Below are positions 1 to 10,917 of a stretch of 38,349 bases of DNA, in pieces (within the stretch, counting starts at the first letter, position 1; every line of letters begins with the position of its first letter). A program made the translations under genes and the position numbers. Location of the stretch: assembly GCA_037074765.1 (NCBI GenBank), contig JBAMDO010000331.1, forward strand, positions 1-38,349, given 5' to 3'. Under the pieces are notes generated by a model. It ran no database searches. It saw only the letters and a program-made list of their open reading frames with translations, and was not told the DNA's origin. Source of the stretch: Mansonella perstans (Eukaryota > Nematoda > Chromadorea > Rhabditida > Onchocercidae).

Positions 1-1796
1 TTATGTTGAAAATTCGATTGTAATATCAAAATGATTGGCCTAAATTAAAACATGCTTCTGTGATGAATAAGAACTCTGGATAGTAATTTTAATGTGAGAC
101 TATTGGCAAGTTCTTATGGCTGTATACCATAAATCTTAATTGTGAATCAAATTTCAAGTGATAATCGATTGCTTCTTTGAAACATCTTGCTCGCTGTAAA
201 TGAAAAGATTCTTCTCATCTAAGATGTCGTAAATTTTTTTCAACATTTCTGAAAAAAGCAATTAAAATTTGCATCATTATTTTTAGAAAAAAAAATGTTT
301 AATAGGAAACCATAAAAAAGAAACATAATTTTTATGGTTTCAAATTGAACTTTTTTTTAAAATTTTGCACCAAACGATTTAGAGCAAAAAAAAAAAAAAA
401 AAAGAATGAACAATCCTAATTTTAGTGTTAAATTTAGTCATAAATCTTTTGATATCCCTAAAATGTTGGGAGAAAAAAAAGAAAACAAACGAAAAAGTCG
501 GAAAGTTTTGATGGGATTTCCAGGACATTGATAAAATAAGTCACAAAATGGAATACATGGATGTCATCTGTTGTCAAATAAACATGATTTGCTCATTCAC
601 TGTGATTTTTATCAGTGAAGTGAGCAGATGGGTCACATAAGTTTACAAATAAAAATTAAATTTTTGCTCCAATTTCTCGATCCTTCTGTCAGGGTCTAAA
701 ATGCTTGGTAATTGATTGAAATGGTGCATTTGATGAACAAACTCATGCGCCTATCAAAAATAGTTTTTTTCGAAATCAAAATTGAAATTGAAATTAAATA
801 AAAGTAATAAGCAGATCCGAAATTGCAATGTTTTGTTACTACGAATTTTGCTAATTAAAATAATGATTTCTTTTCTTTCTTCATTAACAAAACAGCACAG
901 TTTATTTCACATCTATCGACGGCACTTGGAAACAAAATCACTTTCTTCAGTGTACGATGTACCTTTAATTTGATAATTTGAAAAGCAATAGACAATTTAA
1001 TTGTTGCAAACGATCAATTTAGGAGTCTGATGTCATAATTGAAACACTGCTTAATGATATCTTATCACCACTAAATAACATAACTAATAATGGATTTAGA
1101 TCGATCAATGATATGCGTGTTATTGTTCATCAATTCATTTCAAATCGTTATTTTTATTAATCATTTCCATTTATGAGTTAAGTCTAAACTTACTTAGAAA
1201 AATGTCAATTATTACAAAAGTTACTGAAAATACCTTGTAATTTGTAAGGAAAGATTTTTCTCGAATTTAAAACTTCTCTTGAACAATGCTTTCACACATA
1301 ATTACAAGAATGACTAATTTTAATTCTTTTGAAATTAAGTTATCAAATCGAATTTCTTGCCGAATTTAGTTTCAAATTTTCTAGTGCTACTTTTTTTACT
1401 AGTATTTCCATTAAATTATCTCTGATTAAGTCTCCAATAGAATGATTCAAATCATAAGTTTTCAAAATGATAAAATGTGTAATCCCGTATTACTAATGAA
1501 AATTACAATTGTCATCATCGCGTCCATTTTCCTATCATTAGTATTCGAACTAATTTTAAAAAAAAAAGCGGAACTGTTGAAATTAAACCCAAAGTATTTT
1601 CTAATTAATGAGTGAATAAAGCCTAATAAAACATGACAATTATTAACATTGATTTTCAGTGTACATCTGCGACTTATAGATAAATCATCAAATGATAACA
1701 ATGGTTTCCGTTCAGCTACATTGAAATTAACATTATCAATTTACTATTAGCATAAGCCATAAGACGTCAAAATCTAAGTAATACAGTAATACATGT

Positions 1797-1908
1797 TGAC
1801 ACACGTAAACACACATACATAGATATGTACACACACACACACACACACGCGTACACATACACATACACAAACATACATACACACATATCCACGCACACAT
1901 ACACATAG
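1797..1908. repeat. CA-rich microsatellite
   Basis: The core is about ten uninterrupted AC dinucleotides at 1829-1848. It is flanked by degenerate ACAT and ACAC units. The minus-strand open frame across it translates to Cys/Val/Met repeats and is an artefact of the repeat. Confidence 0.9.
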
Positions 1909-3194
1909 TAAAAAGATAAGTAACAAATATCTGGAAAAATTGCGTTTTCATCGAACTAGAACCCACTTTATAGTGACAATGAAAGAAATGGATGGCATTG
2001 ATCGAAGCATGTAATTACTGCATAAAGTTTATGCTAACTCAGAAGAAACTAATTAGAATGTATGCATATTTAATTGATATTAAATTAGATCAAATCATTG
2101 TAGTTTCTGCGAATCATTTATGATCTGAAAAAGAAGACAGCAAATAGTTAATTCCTAGCAGATTAGAATATTCATTCAATTGATTTAATTCCTTAATACA
2201 AGTTTTTTTCCTGAAAAATTCTGTTAAAGGTTCTGTTTAACTATTTGAAAAAAACTTCAACTCGTGACCTCCTGTCTGCAAACATGGCTCATCTAATTAG
2301 TAACCTAAATCTGTGGATTTCTAATTATTCGAGTAGCATTTTAAACTTTGGTAATTCGATTATTTCTCATATTTAGCGAATAATTCTGAAATTCAAAAAA
2401 TACTTAAATCTGAAAATCCAAGACAAAACTTTTTTCTTTTAATTCATAAGACAATCCGCCAAATAATAATTTGTCAATGTTCTTATAAAAAAAGGAATGA
2501 ATTAATTTGTTCAAATAATATTATCAGCATTCAGCATTATCCACTATTACTTTTTTCCCTTTCGATTCAAATATTGAATACTTTATGCCGGTGACAAAAG
2601 TAAGTGACAAAAATTAATGAAAAGACAGTAAAAAGGAATCATTGCATTTAATTCGTTCATTGACCAGGCCAATTGTATGAATTATGAATTAATTTTAAGC
2701 AATTATTTTTTATTACTATTATGTACATTCATCAATTAAGAGAAAATAGAGTTTTAAGATCAAATTGCTTTTTAAAATTTTGTTGATAAAGGTAAAAAAG
2801 ATGGCAATATGTTAAACATCAATTTCTGTCCTTTCCTATAACTTCTGTCTGCAATTTGCATTCTGCCTTCAAAAATTATTCATATGTGAAACATTTCAAA
2901 AAACAATTAATACTTGCAATTAATTGATACTTTTTACTTGGAATTGACAATAATAATAATAAATAAACAAATGGTACTGATGAAAAATTATTGTTAGTAC
3001 GAATAAATAAGTAAATAACAGTGTTAATTCAGTGATTTGATTTTGTACTATTTCGTTATATTCAAAATTATATTTTTTTTTCCATGTCAAAGTTTCCGAC
3101 TGATTTAAAAAAGAATATTTTCGCTAAATGAAACATTTGAAAAAGATATGAATCGTAAGGTTGTTTTATATAGACATTAACATAATTTAAACTG

Positions 3195-3275
3195 TCTCTG
3201 TGTCGAAAAAAAATGTATCGTTGTCGTTGTGTCGTGTGTCGTTATGTTGTGTGTCGTTGTGCAGTGTGTGTATGT
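3195..3275. repeat. Degenerate TGTCGTTG / GTGTCGT short tandem repeat
   Basis: The words GTCGTTG, GTGTCGT and GTGTGTCGTT recur about six times and then decay into GTGTGTGTATGTG. The strand bias and motif resemble the larger GTCGTGRTGTAGTC minisatellite about 1.6 kb downstream. No coding role is seen. Confidence 0.6.
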
Positions 3276-4023
3276 GCACATACAGAGATTTGAAATATTG
3301 TAGCAAGTAATTAAATTCAGTTCTGCACGGCTTAAGATTTACAATTGGATAATTACTATGTGACATTAAATATAGCAAATAAATATTAGAAATAGGAAAT
3401 TATATTGGAATTAAACATTTTTTTTTCCAAATCGAATTTTTTGCCATAACTAAAGCTATGCAGTACGTATGGTTATAGTAATACAAATTAAAAGATGATG
3501 AAAGAGTACAGGTGCTAGTTCATTTAGAAAAGAAAGCAATAAACAGAAGGTCTATTATTATTTCGTTACTATCATTACAAATCAATTACTATGATATAAT
3601 TTTATTTATGAATATCACTATCCTAATTTGGAACAATTTGTTTGAATCATATCACTTAATTACTAATTAGTCAGTGGAGAATGCCTCCTTTGTTATCTGC
3701 ATTCATTCGCAAGAATATGTGGATGATCATTTAAAAATAAATATTTTGAAAATTACCCTTCATAGTTGATAAAGTAATTACATATTCTATTAATGATTTG
3801 TTTATATATGTGAAAAGGCAGTTGGAGAAGAATCCACCGAATTAAGAATTAATAGAAAATTTAATTGATAAGTGAAGTGTATAGTTGATTTCCACTGCTT
3901 TCGGAAAATTTTAGGACCATCGACCTTATCTGACATTAGAAATCTTAGCAAGCGCATTGGAGAGCATTGAATGTGATTCAGTGTTATATACAACCGTATA
4001 GGTATCCTGATATGATATCGTAT

Positions 4024-4142
4024 GACAATGCTTACTTAAGCATTGTCAATCTTTTTAACATTTTTTTAACATTTTTTTTTTCAATCTTTTTAAGCATTGT
4101 CAATCAATCAATCAAGCATTGTTTTTTTTGTTAAAAAGATTG
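4024..4142. repeat. Inverted-repeat cluster with repeated AAGCATTGTCAATC units
   Basis: Positions 4024-4047 form a near-perfect palindrome with 11-base arms (GACAATGCTTA / TAAGCATTGTC) around a 2-base centre. The word CAATCTTTTTAAC at 4047-4059 has its exact reverse complement at 4130-4142. AAGCATTGTCAATC recurs near 4093, and a further AAGCATTG lies just downstream. The pieces can fold into alternative hairpins. It could be a decayed foldback or MITE-like element, but no terminal duplication is visible. Confidence 0.6.
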
Positions 4143-4544
4143 AAGAACGAAGAATTAGACATTTCATTTAGGGTAAAAAAAATGAATGACAATTAATTTC
4201 GTACTAAGGACCGCTTATTGATATCTAAAATTAGAACAGTCATTCAATTTGTGCAACTGTAGTAAATTGAGGAAGAGTCAGCCAACAGTTGTACTGTGTA
4301 GGTGCATGATTACTGTTAATCATGCTAATTTGTTCACTATTAATACTGTAGAACTTGGTAGGCTGTTGCAGAATTGGAAAACATTTCTGACTATGATCAG
4401 TTATCAGTATCAGAGAGCTCAACTGCTTCTTTTTTTGCTATAAAAATATTTAATTTCACATGTTGAATTAGTTGTGCAAATTATTTGAAAGAATATGCGA
4501 TAGAATTATTCTGTCTCCAATGAAATTTTGACACTTGACCAACA

Positions 4545-5991
4545 ATGTTTCACCTCACTCCTAGATTTATTGCTATCGTGATTTTGTTGGTGGTGGTGGC
4601 ATTCCGGAATGTCGGAATTTTATTTGGATTTGGTTGTACTGAAATCTAAAATCTATGTTCTGAAAGCAAAAAATATGAAATACATATTATTTCAATAATT
4701 TTTAATTTATCAATTAAAAACAGTTTCGAAATATTTGGAAATGTTGTAGTTTTTGTCATTTAAAATGTTGGTAATTTGTAATGACACCGCGAATGCATTA
4801 CAACGGACAAGAATGCAGTCGTGATATTCGTGATGTAATCTTAAGTGTCGTGGTGTAGTCTTAACTGTCGTGATGTAGTCAGTTGTCGTGGTATAGTCTT
4901 GGTGATGTAGTCTTAAATGTCGTGGTGTAGTCTTGTTTGTCGTGATGTAATTTTAATTATCGTGGTGTGGTCTTGTTTGTCGTTGTCTTAACTGTCGTGG
5001 TATAGTCTTGTTTGCCGTGATATAGTCTTAACTGTCGTGGTATAGTCTTGTTTGTCGTGATGTAGTCTTAACTTCATGGTGCCTCGTTTGTCGTGTAGTT
5101 TTAACTGTCATGGTATAGTCTTGTTTGTCGTGATGTAGTCTTAAAGTCGTGGTGTAGTCTTGTTTGATGTAATCTTGACTGTTGTGACGCAGTCTTGACT
5201 GTCGTAATGTATGAAGACGTCATCAAGGACGAATAACTTCTATGGCGGTGTAAAGTAAAATCAAGAATTAGCACAAAAAAACTTCACTGATTCAACATTA
5301 AAAAACATTTGTTTAAACATAGAAAAAAGAAGTGATGGAATTGTCGATGGTTCACAGTATATTGCCCATAAAGAAGAGAGTCGCACTATGTCAACAGTAA
5401 GCAAAACAGGATATTCTTAGACTCACATTTTTTCATTCAATTCTGCCGTGGAAACAAAATTTAAGAAGGCATTATTTCGAATTAATGAATTTTCTTTTTT
5501 TACCGAAATATTATTGTCTTTTTTTAACGAAAAATCATCTTGGAAAAAAGGAAACAAAACAATAATTAATGTCTTTCTTTTAACTTTTTTTAAATAAAAT
5601 TTTAGATATTTCATGATACGCTTGTACATCGTTGTCATGCAGCAAAATGTGATTTCGATCAAAGGATCAAGAAATTATTAGCAGCAAAAGCTCGAAATGC
5701 CACGCGTGATTATTCCGGCATTTCACTGGTACATTACGATGATCATCGTACTGTTATTAATTGATTAATGATATCTGGTGGTGGAATAGTCACTGTTTGG
5801 TTATTTATTGCTAAATTATTTAATACAAAAAAGATTGAGCTTTTAGCTGCTTATTTATTTATTGTTAAATTATTTTCAATAAAAAAATTTTTCAGGAACA
5901 ATATGATAGTGATGGACGTGAATGTTTCATGTGGTTAAGAACTGCTGATCAAGGATGTATTAGTACAGCATTTTTTGGAACGCTGATTTGA
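4545..5991 (+). CDS. Putative small secreted protein, family not recognised (4 exons, about 126 aa)
   Basis: I do not recognise this family. The model joins exons 4545-4632, 5323-5396, 5606-5728 and 5896-5991, stopping at TGA 5989-5991; phases 1, 0 and 0 all agree across the joins. Exon 1 encodes a signal peptide or N-terminal anchor, with hydrophobic core FIAIVILLVVVAF at about residues 8-20. The mature part is polar and charged, with EKRSDG directly after the signal exon and four cysteines in the motifs HRCHAAKCDF, ECFMWLR and QGCIST. There is one N-glycosylation sequon, NAT. Four cysteines would allow two disulfides, fitting an extracellular product. Intron 1 (690 bases) is occupied largely by a minisatellite. 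The weakest join is the first donor, G|GTTGTA; the other donors and acceptors are ordinary. A short secreted peptide precursor is an alternative reading, but no repeated dibasic peptides are seen. Confidence 0.6.
4813..5212. repeat. Minisatellite, about 21-bp unit, about 18-20 degenerate copies
   Basis: The unit is close to GTCGTGRTGTAGTCTTRNYT. Adjacent units alternate between a GTGGTRTAGTCTTGTTT form and a GTGATGTAGTCTTAACT form, giving a higher-order period near 41 bases in the centre. Copies vary in length by a few bases. The G and T content of the + strand is unusually high for this window. It lies wholly inside intron 1 of the small secreted-protein gene. Confidence 0.9.
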
Positions 5992-7335
5992 ATTGCATTT
6001 AGTCTTCGAAACATTAATTAAGCTCACTAGAAAATTAATGCCATTGATAATAGTGATGAGAAAAGCATATCGTACGTATAAGTTATTGATAAACAAAAAA
6101 CTTTTGTTTAGCAATAACTTTTAGCAGTTTTTGAAAATTATTTTTTGATCACGGAAAACTTCCAATAATCTCTAACCATTGGGAAATCTCGATCATCACT
6201 AAAAAGTATTTTTTGATCACTGAAAAATATCAATAATTTTGTTTTTTTCTAAAAAATTTCGATGACAAAATGATTTGAAGTAAAACCATGAAGTAAAACC
6301 CTATCAGTTTTAGTAGTTTTTTAACAAATTCTTCCAGAATGATATGAAATTGAAAAATGATGCATAAATGTTATTATCGGAACACTGAAAAGGCTGAATG
6401 ATACTGATACGGTGGTCAGAAGACTGTGGTCGGAAATGCTGTCACAGTGAGCAAAGTTGACATCAATAATTGACTGTAATCATTGAATTTTTTTTTTTCA
6501 GACAATGTTAAATATTCGAGCATTTTTTCAACTTTTATATTCATTTTATTACTTCAAAAAATTGTTAACAAAAAGTTGTAAATCAAATAAGAAAAAAACA
6601 AGGAAAAAGAATGAAATGTAATATTAAATTAATTTCAATTTCTAAATTAATTCAAATGATTGTGTGAATTTTTTGAGCATCAGAATAATGAAATGGACAG
6701 GGACAAGATACGGCAAGATCAGTGATGGGAAAAAAGAATTATTAAATTAATTTCGATAATTGGTAATGTGCAATGTAATTCATTGTCATGTATGAATTAC
6801 TATTACCTTCCATTCATTTTATGTTTTAATTGAATGAAAATAATGAAAGAAGATAAAGATAATCATGCATGATGTTGACAGATATATGACGAGAAAACAA
6901 TTGTTAAAAGTTTTTTGAGCAAGAAAGAAAGAAAGTGCTTTATTGATAAATGTATTTTTCCTTCTCTTTTAAATCTATGAATATTCAAAAACAAGAAATA
7001 AATAAATAAAAAGAGACAATTTAATAATTCTTTGCGGTTTTTAATATAAAATTTATCACATATAAGAATAAATAAAAAAGGAAAATTTTTGGAAGTATTA
7101 CTAAATAATAACAATAATAATTTAATAACAATTATAATATCGGCTATTATATAAAAAACTTGTACACTAGGCTATGATATAAGCTTTGAGTTCAGAGGAA
7201 AAATTATCAGGCCTAATCAATTTTTTACCTGTCCACTTAATTCCTTGTTTAAATTCCTAATTTCGATTGACCTATTGATTTTAAGTAGTATATCATATTT
7301 CACAATTTGTAAGTATCAAAATAATTTAACTTTAC

Positions 7336-7870
7336 ACGTTCTTTTAATAAATGTTTCACGAAGAATTTAACAGCTGTTTACGTTTTTTGCATAAACCTAA
7401 CAACTTTAAACTTATTCTTTACGTGCATTTAATAACTTCAAACGTTTCAAACGTATATTAATTTGATTAAAAATGAAATGAAAAAGAGGATTAATTTGGA
7501 GAGAAAATGTTTGCAAAGAAAATATCATGGATTTATGTATGCGTTATAGATGAAAAGATTGCTAAGAGGAGTGTGTAAGACGAGGAGACAACTGTTATTT
7601 TGACATGTAACACTGAACATTACTCTCTATGATTGTGCATATGACCTTAACGCTGATACGTTAGTGTGAAGTTATGACTAACGTAATTCACGTAAATTCT
7701 TCACGTAACTGATGGTTTCTTCTTTACGTCTTATTTTCATCTTGTAATTTTCCTTTGCTTAATATGACTCTCTAAAGAGCATTCAAATATTTGTGAAAAT
7801 TTAACAAAAATTTGTGCAAAAGCTGTTTGTGTAAAATAACTCATTTAAGGTAATTATTACGTTTTTACGT
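7336..7870. promoter_or_regulatory. ACGT-rich cluster upstream of the CCDC28-like gene
   Basis: I count about twelve ACGT tetramers in about 535 bases, many as TTTACGT, TTACGTC, CACGTAA or AAACGTTT; one is TTACGTCAT at about 7865-7873. In sequence this AT-rich, one or two would be expected by composition. ACGT is the core of bZIP (CREB/ATF-type) sites. It lies 0.7-1.3 kb upstream of the start at 8599. Its regulatory role is inference only. Confidence 0.3.
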
Positions 7871-8587
7871 CATATATAATGAAAATTCATGTTTATAAAG
7901 ATTTTTCATTGTAAGCGATCATTGCTTGAGAAATTACATAAAATTTATAATGAGAAGAAACGGAAGTAACTTTTTAAATTGAAATAAAAATCAGGGAAAG
8001 ATTATGGGTCAGAATTGAATAAATATTATTGAAAATGTTGACAAGTATCGAGAATGAATAGATTGTTCAATTTAATTTAAGCTTTAGAAGCTGTTTAAAG
8101 TTGGACGAATTAAATTTGAAATAATTGAAGGATTTTTCAGTATGATAATTATTATCATCGTATCAATTTTTATTACACTTAAACGAATTATTAATGATTG
8201 GATACTTTTTTTTTTGTATTGTTATTAGTATAAGTATTTTATTAGTTACGATTGCAAAGATTTTATTTATAAGAAATGAGTAATAATTATATCAACTAAT
8301 TATTTCAGATAATGGTATCGCTGAGACGTCAATTACTTTTGTTTGTTTTGTAGAAATTTTTTATTTGAAAGACGAACTGTTCACGTATTATTCATTTAAA
8401 GTGCATCTATCATCGTATCGACATTCTCTCAGCCTTCACTTTATGTTATATTGTTAAAAAAGCGAATCGAAGATTGAATGAATCTTATGAAGACTGAATA
8501 AATTCTTGGAAGAATGCATCGACTATCAAAAATTTCGGCCTCATTCGCTTCAAAGTATTGCTAATTAATTAATTTTTTATTTTGCAT

Positions 8588-8598
8588 TCAGATCGCTT
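8588..8598 (+). promoter_or_regulatory. Candidate spliced-leader trans-splice acceptor, CCDC28-like gene
   Basis: GCATTCAG ends at 8591, seven bases before the ATG at 8599. No upstream coding exon is needed to explain it. This placement is typical of nematode SL1 addition sites, though a 5' UTR intron would look the same. Confidence 0.5.
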
Positions 8599-10917
8599 AT
8601 GAAACTTTACTTTCATATCATGTAAGAGAGTAATTAGATTGAATTCCACGTAAAATTAACACGGATTGAGAAAAATTCCTGCATAACATATCTTTGTCCA
8701 CGATTACTTTTCCCTTCCATTTTTGACAAGAAATAATTTGTAGAAAAAATGACGCCACTGATGGCAATGCGGACAGAACCACCAAACATTCTGTTCGTCC
8801 GAATATATTGCAGCTATCATATCAGGAAATAAATGAGGATGGTATCAATGAAACTGGTAAATACGGTAAGTTATCGTGAATAAATTCGTTCTGCTTTCCA
8901 TTAGTGTAATTTTGAGGAATTTTCTCGTTGCACTGAATATAAATTAGTTTTCTAATTATATTCAGATCAAGTTTTCTAATTATATTCAGTTTACTTTTCT
9001 AATTGTATTCAGTTCAGTTTTCTAATTATATCCATTTAGTTTTCTGATTATATTCATTTTAGTTTTCTAATTATATTCAGTTCAGTTTTCTAATTATGTT
9101 CAGTAATATTCATTTTATCCATTTTTTTTTTTTTTTTTTTGGAATATTCACATAGTCAAGGTAGATATGTTTTAGTTTTAAATTTATCTTATTAATTGGC
9201 GTAACATTTAGTAGTGAATTCATTACTTAATTCAGTATAATGCTCTAGTCGTCTTGATCTGGACTGCAGATTTATTTGTAATTTGTATTATATGTATGTA
9301 ACTGCAATTTTTCCGAAAAGGTACATTATGTCATCAGATTCCTTTATCTTTGCATTCTTCTGATATTATCAGTGTCATTATTGGAGATATATGTTTTTGT
9401 GCACTGTTCCGCTATCTTTCATACAATATAACATAGCTGTTTTTCATCTCTCTCCTACAGTCTTCAGCAAAACTACATCATAATCAGTTGAGTTTTCTGT
9501 TGTCCTAAAAGTTCAGCATTTCTTTCACTGTTTTTTGCTAATGTCTTTAGAACGTTCACCGTTGATCAAATAATATAGTCATGATGTTCAGTTGTTTTTC
9601 CAGTTATCAAGGTCATTCACAAATTTTTACAAAGCCTAAATGTACCATCCTCTTTATGTATGTAATTGTTTTATGGATCAGTGAGTGCTAATCGCTGTTG
9701 CATTTATTTCATATTGCGATAATACAGAATTGCTTTGATCATGTAGTTATGGTACTACTTTATTTAAGATGAATGGTACGAAATGGTAACAAGTATAAAG
9801 CCACCGGTTGATGAAATAAATAAAAATGATCAAAAAATGAACAATGAAACTAATGGTACGTTAAGAAAAACCTGTAATGTGATAAATGGTTTGGATCAAA
9901 TGGTATTAGAGCCGGGCAATGCTGCTGAAATTGAAGCTCTAGAACAATCACTTGCTACGTTAATGGATAATTTCCGATCGGGGAAAATGTGTGCTTGTAA
10001 GTCTAGTTTATTTACACTTCCATAATTTGTGACAGATGATATGTTGAAGTTAAAAATAAATCGAGTTCGGATTTTTTTCATTTCAGAGACTGATCTATAA
10101 TTCAAGTACATTTGATTTAGAAACATAAATTTAGTCATGAAAAATTATAAAACATTATAAGGTGGTCGATGCATGAATTTAATTTTTTTTTGGGGGGAGG
10201 GGAAATTATTTATGACGAAAGCGCAGTTTGCTGCGCATCAAATCGTTCACAAAAAAATAATGATAATATACTGGTCACTGTTTCCATGTTTTTCGTAAGA
10301 TTAGAGGATGTTGAGAGTATTAATAAGTTGGGAACAGCAAAATAATTTTTGATTTTGTCAAGATTTTCAGACTTTATATCTTTTTTTTTTCAGTAGATGA
10401 AGAAAAATTGAAAATGATGCGGGAAGCAAGAGAAGAAATGGAAGATTTGACTGCATTCCATATCAAATTGCACAAAATACAGGCTCCAAATTTTTTCACG
10501 CTCAGGTTAATTTGTTTTTAAATCACTATGATTTATCACAGTAAAGATGTTAACTGAGGATTATCACAGCAAAAATGGTTCAAAATTCTTTTTACAGTAA
10601 TAATGGTGAGCTCGATGAACAATATGATTTGCTTTTCCGGAAGCTTGATAAGCTGCATGGTTTTCTGTAAGTTTTATTGGACAGCATTTGCTAATATGTC
10701 ATAAAAGTTCTGATATTTTCCAACTTTTTGAGGTCTATGATGAGTTTTCAAAACTGAAAATAATAAGTTTTATATTTTTCATTAAATGGGTACATATGAA
10801 ATTTAAAGTCTACTTATCTTAATGGTAAAGCATTACAGGTATGATATGTCTTTCCGTGCAACTGATGTAAAAGAAGAAAATGAAGGGAAAGACGCAGAAA
10901 TGAAAACAGAGCATTAA
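8599..10917 (+). CDS. CCDC28-like coiled-coil protein (6 exons, about 210 aa)
   Basis: Exons are 8599-8621, 8744-8865, 9769-9996, 10394-10505, 10598-10666 and 10839-10917 (TAA 10915-10917). All five joins keep phase. The last four exons are well supported. The first two, and the TTTAAG acceptor at 9768, are inferred from phase agreement; a shorter product from the ATG at 9783 (157 aa) is the alternative. The N-terminal 100 residues are polar and low-complexity. The conserved-looking part, about residues 100-190, has helix EIEALEQSL, then LMDNFRSGK, then an acidic helix DEEKLKMMREAREEM, and a last helix DLLFRKLDKLHGF. That order and spacing match vertebrate CCDC28A/B, which carry a similar LLNDFHSG motif and are about 200 residues long. 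CCDC28B is known as a Bardet-Biedl-associated modifier linked to cilia and TORC2; any such role here is extrapolation. Confidence 0.72.
8943..9106. repeat. Minisatellite, about 23-bp AT-rich unit, 7 copies
   Basis: The unit is close to AGTTTTCTAATTATATTCAG plus a variable 2-4 base tail. Seven imperfect copies lie head to tail in intron 2 of the CCDC28-like gene. Each copy contains a TTATATTCAG string resembling a nematode 3' splice site, so the array presents repeated decoy acceptors. Confidence 0.85.

Larger units (their letters stand above)
1..4544. other. Gene-free AT-rich intergenic stretch
   Basis: I see no convincing exon in this stretch on either strand. The open frames present are short, have low-complexity translations and lack paired splice signals. 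It contains a CA-rich microsatellite near 1797-1908, a TGTCGTTG-rich patch near 3195-3275, a group of inverted repeats at 4024-4142, and many A or T homopolymer runs. The last 300 bases are slightly less AT-rich and would hold the promoter of the gene starting at 4545. A missed small exon cannot be excluded. Confidence 0.5.
5992..8598. other. Intergenic stretch without a recognised gene
   Basis: No exon could be supported here. The region is AT-rich with many homopolymer runs. Its notable content is a concentration of ACGT tetramers between 7336 and 7870, described separately. The downstream end would contain the promoter of the CCDC28-like gene. Confidence 0.5.

Noticed and set aside
1736..1966. 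Minus-strand open frame of 76 codons rich in Cys, Val and Met
   Set aside because: It is a translation of the CA microsatellite.
4240..4443. Overlapping open frames on both strands with ordinary-looking composition
   Set aside because: The minus frame has no ATG at its start. Neither has splice signals or a recognisable motif, and the region directly precedes a gene start.
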